From: Pseudomonadota bacterium
Lineage (GTDB): Bacteria > Pseudomonadota > Gammaproteobacteria > Burkholderiales > Burkholderiaceae_B
Length of the DNA stretch: 10,472 nucleotides
Assembly: GCA_023427085.1 (NCBI GenBank)
Contig: JAEZBO010000273.1
Location: 1 to 10,472, forward strand
Direction: 5' to 3'
Within the stretch, counting starts at the first letter, position 1. Every line of letters starts with the position of its first letter. The notes beneath the pieces are model-generated. The model searched no databases. It saw only the letters and a program-made list of their open reading frames with translations, and was not told where the DNA came from. Below, piece by piece: positions 9,466-10,472 of this stretch. The position numbers were made by a program, and so were the translations under genes.

Positions 9466-9524
9466 TGTTCCCGCCCACCAGGCCCGATCCCAACCGCGCC
9501 CCCGCGCAAAAGTCCAAGTCCGCC

Positions 9525-10394
9525 ATGAATCCAGTCCCCCAAGCAGCGACCCGTTTCGAGGGTTCCGACCGCTACGTCGCCACCGACGACCTGAAGTTGG
9601 CGGTCAACGCGGCCCTGACGCTGCAGCGCCCGCTGCTGATCAAGGGCGAGCCCGGCACCGGCAAGACCATGCTGGCCGAGGAAGTCGCCCGCGCGCTGGG
9701 CCGGCCGCTATTGCAGTGGCACATCAAGTCGACCACCAAGGCGCACCAGGGCCTGTACGAGTACGACGCGGTGTCGCGGCTGCGCGATTCGCAGCTGGGC
9801 GACGACAAGGTGCACGACATCCGCAACTACATCGTGCGCGGCGTGCTGTGGCAGGCCTTCGCGTCGCCCGAGCCGGTGGTGGTGCTGATCGACGAGATCG
9901 ACAAGGCCGACATCGAATTTCCCAACGACCTGCTGCGCGAACTCGACCGCATGGAGTTCCACGTCTACGAAACCCGCGAGACCATCCGCGCGGTGCAGCG
10001 GCCGCTGGTGATCATCACGTCGAACAACGAAAAAGACCTGCCCGACGCGTTCTTGCGGCGCTGTTTTTTCCACTACATCCGCTTTCCCGACCGCGACACG
10101 CTGCGCGACATCGTCAAGGTGCACTACCCCGATCTCAAGGCCGAGGTGCTGCGCGCGGCGCTGGACAACTTCATGGCCTTGCGCGACGCGCCCGGCCTGA
10201 AAAAGAAACCGTCGACCTCCGAGCTGCTCGATTGGCTGCGGCTGCTGCTGGCCGAGGACATCGAAGCCTCCAAGATCGACGCGCACGCGGCCACCGCCGT
10301 GCCAATCATGGCCGGCGCGCTGCTCAAGAACGAGCAGGACCTGCAACTGCTCGAGCGGCTCGCGGCGATGACCCGCGCCGGCCCGCCGCGCTGA
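9525..10394 (+). CDS. MoxR-family AAA+ ATPase (CoxD-like)
   Basis: The 289-residue protein has the classic order: RFEGSDRYVATDDLKLAVNAA at the N-terminus (10-30), Walker A GEPGTGKT (41-48), STTKAHQGLYEYD (69-81), Walker B VVVLIDEID (118-126), sensor 1 TSNNEKDLPDAF (166-177) and LRRC (178-181) with candidate arginine fingers. MoxR ATPases form hexameric rings and act as chaperones that mature metal or cofactor enzymes, usually with a von Willebrand A (CoxE-like) partner encoded next door. No such gene is visible in the 78 bases that follow. ATG 9525-9527 puts the N-terminus where the family begins; a TTG at 9465 would overlap the probable -10 region and is rejected. The ribosome site is weak. 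The client could be linked to the divergent cytochromes, but this is only a guess from position. Confidence 0.93.
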   Translation: MNPVPQAATRFEGSDRYVATDDLKLAVNAALTLQRPLLIKGEPGTGKTMLAEEVARALGRPLLQWHIKSTTKAHQGLYEYDAVSRLRDSQLGDDKVHDIRNYIVRGVLWQAFASPEPVVVLIDEIDKADIEFPNDLLRELDRMEFHVYETRETIRAVQRPLVIITSNNEKDLPDAFLRRCFFHYIRFPDRDTLRDIVKVHYPDLKAEVLRAALDNFMALRDAPGLKKKPSTSELLDWLRLLLAEDIEASKIDAHAATAVPIMAGALLKNEQDLQLLERLAAMTRAGPPR

Positions 10395-10439
10395 GCGTGG
10401 AAAAGGACGCGCGGACCCCTGTTTTTTCGCGTTTTCCTA

Positions 10440-10468
10440 TTGGCGGGGCGTTGCGGATGCCCTACATT
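10440..10468 (+). promoter_or_regulatory. Possible sigma-70 promoter at the right edge
   Basis: TTGGCG (10440-10445) and TACATT (10463-10468) are separated by 17 bases, each 4 of 6 to the consensus. The 10395-10472 region is visibly less GC-rich and contains T runs, which fits an intergenic stretch before a further plus-strand gene. An open frame from GTG 10397-10399 also runs to the edge, but its codon use does not look like a gene of this genome. Confidence 0.25.
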
Positions 10469-10472
10469 GCGC

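Overview
The window is chromosomal DNA from a high-GC proteobacterium, with GC at roughly two thirds by eye and strong G/C at third codon positions. A periplasmic Bug-family solute-binding protein, a CoxD-type MoxR ATPase, c4-like cytochromes and both classes of NADP-isocitrate dehydrogenase together point to the Betaproteobacteria. Bordetella/Achromobacter-type Alcaligenaceae is the best guess. This is inferred from gene families and composition, not from a database match.

Layout from left to right. (1) Positions 2-94 hold the possible tail of a plus-strand gene, overlapping the end of a minus-strand gene (67-1740) for a 557-residue NERD-nuclease-like/UvrD-like helicase protein. (2) Upstream of it on the same strand is a two-gene unit: an M20D amidohydrolase (2766-3983) whose stop codon overlaps the start of a Bug binding protein (1792-2769). 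(3) icd (4103-5359, minus) encodes the E. coli-type homodimeric NADP-isocitrate dehydrogenase. (4) A DUF1841 gene (5564-5989, plus) diverges from icd and converges on the next gene, with a perfect bidirectional terminator at 6082-6115. (5) A monomeric 743-residue NADP-isocitrate dehydrogenase (6160-8391, minus) follows. (6) Two small monohaem cytochrome c genes (8656-9015 and 9031-9384, minus) form an operon. (7) A MoxR/CoxD-type AAA+ ATPase (9525-10394, plus) is transcribed divergently from the cytochromes across a short AT-rich promoter region.

Functionally the centre is TCA-cycle and respiratory: two unrelated enzymes for isocitrate oxidation and two periplasmic electron carriers. The M20D-Bug pair looks like capture and hydrolysis of an N-acylated (amide) compound. 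The NERD-helicase is a nucleic-acid enzyme with no obvious partner here.

Nothing in the window shows a mobile element, CRISPR array, RNA gene or clear new system. The long antisense open frames are by-products of GC-biased codon use. The best follow-up leads are the histidine pattern of the DUF1841 protein, the side-by-side isocitrate dehydrogenases, the split c4-like cytochromes and the NERD-helicase fusion.
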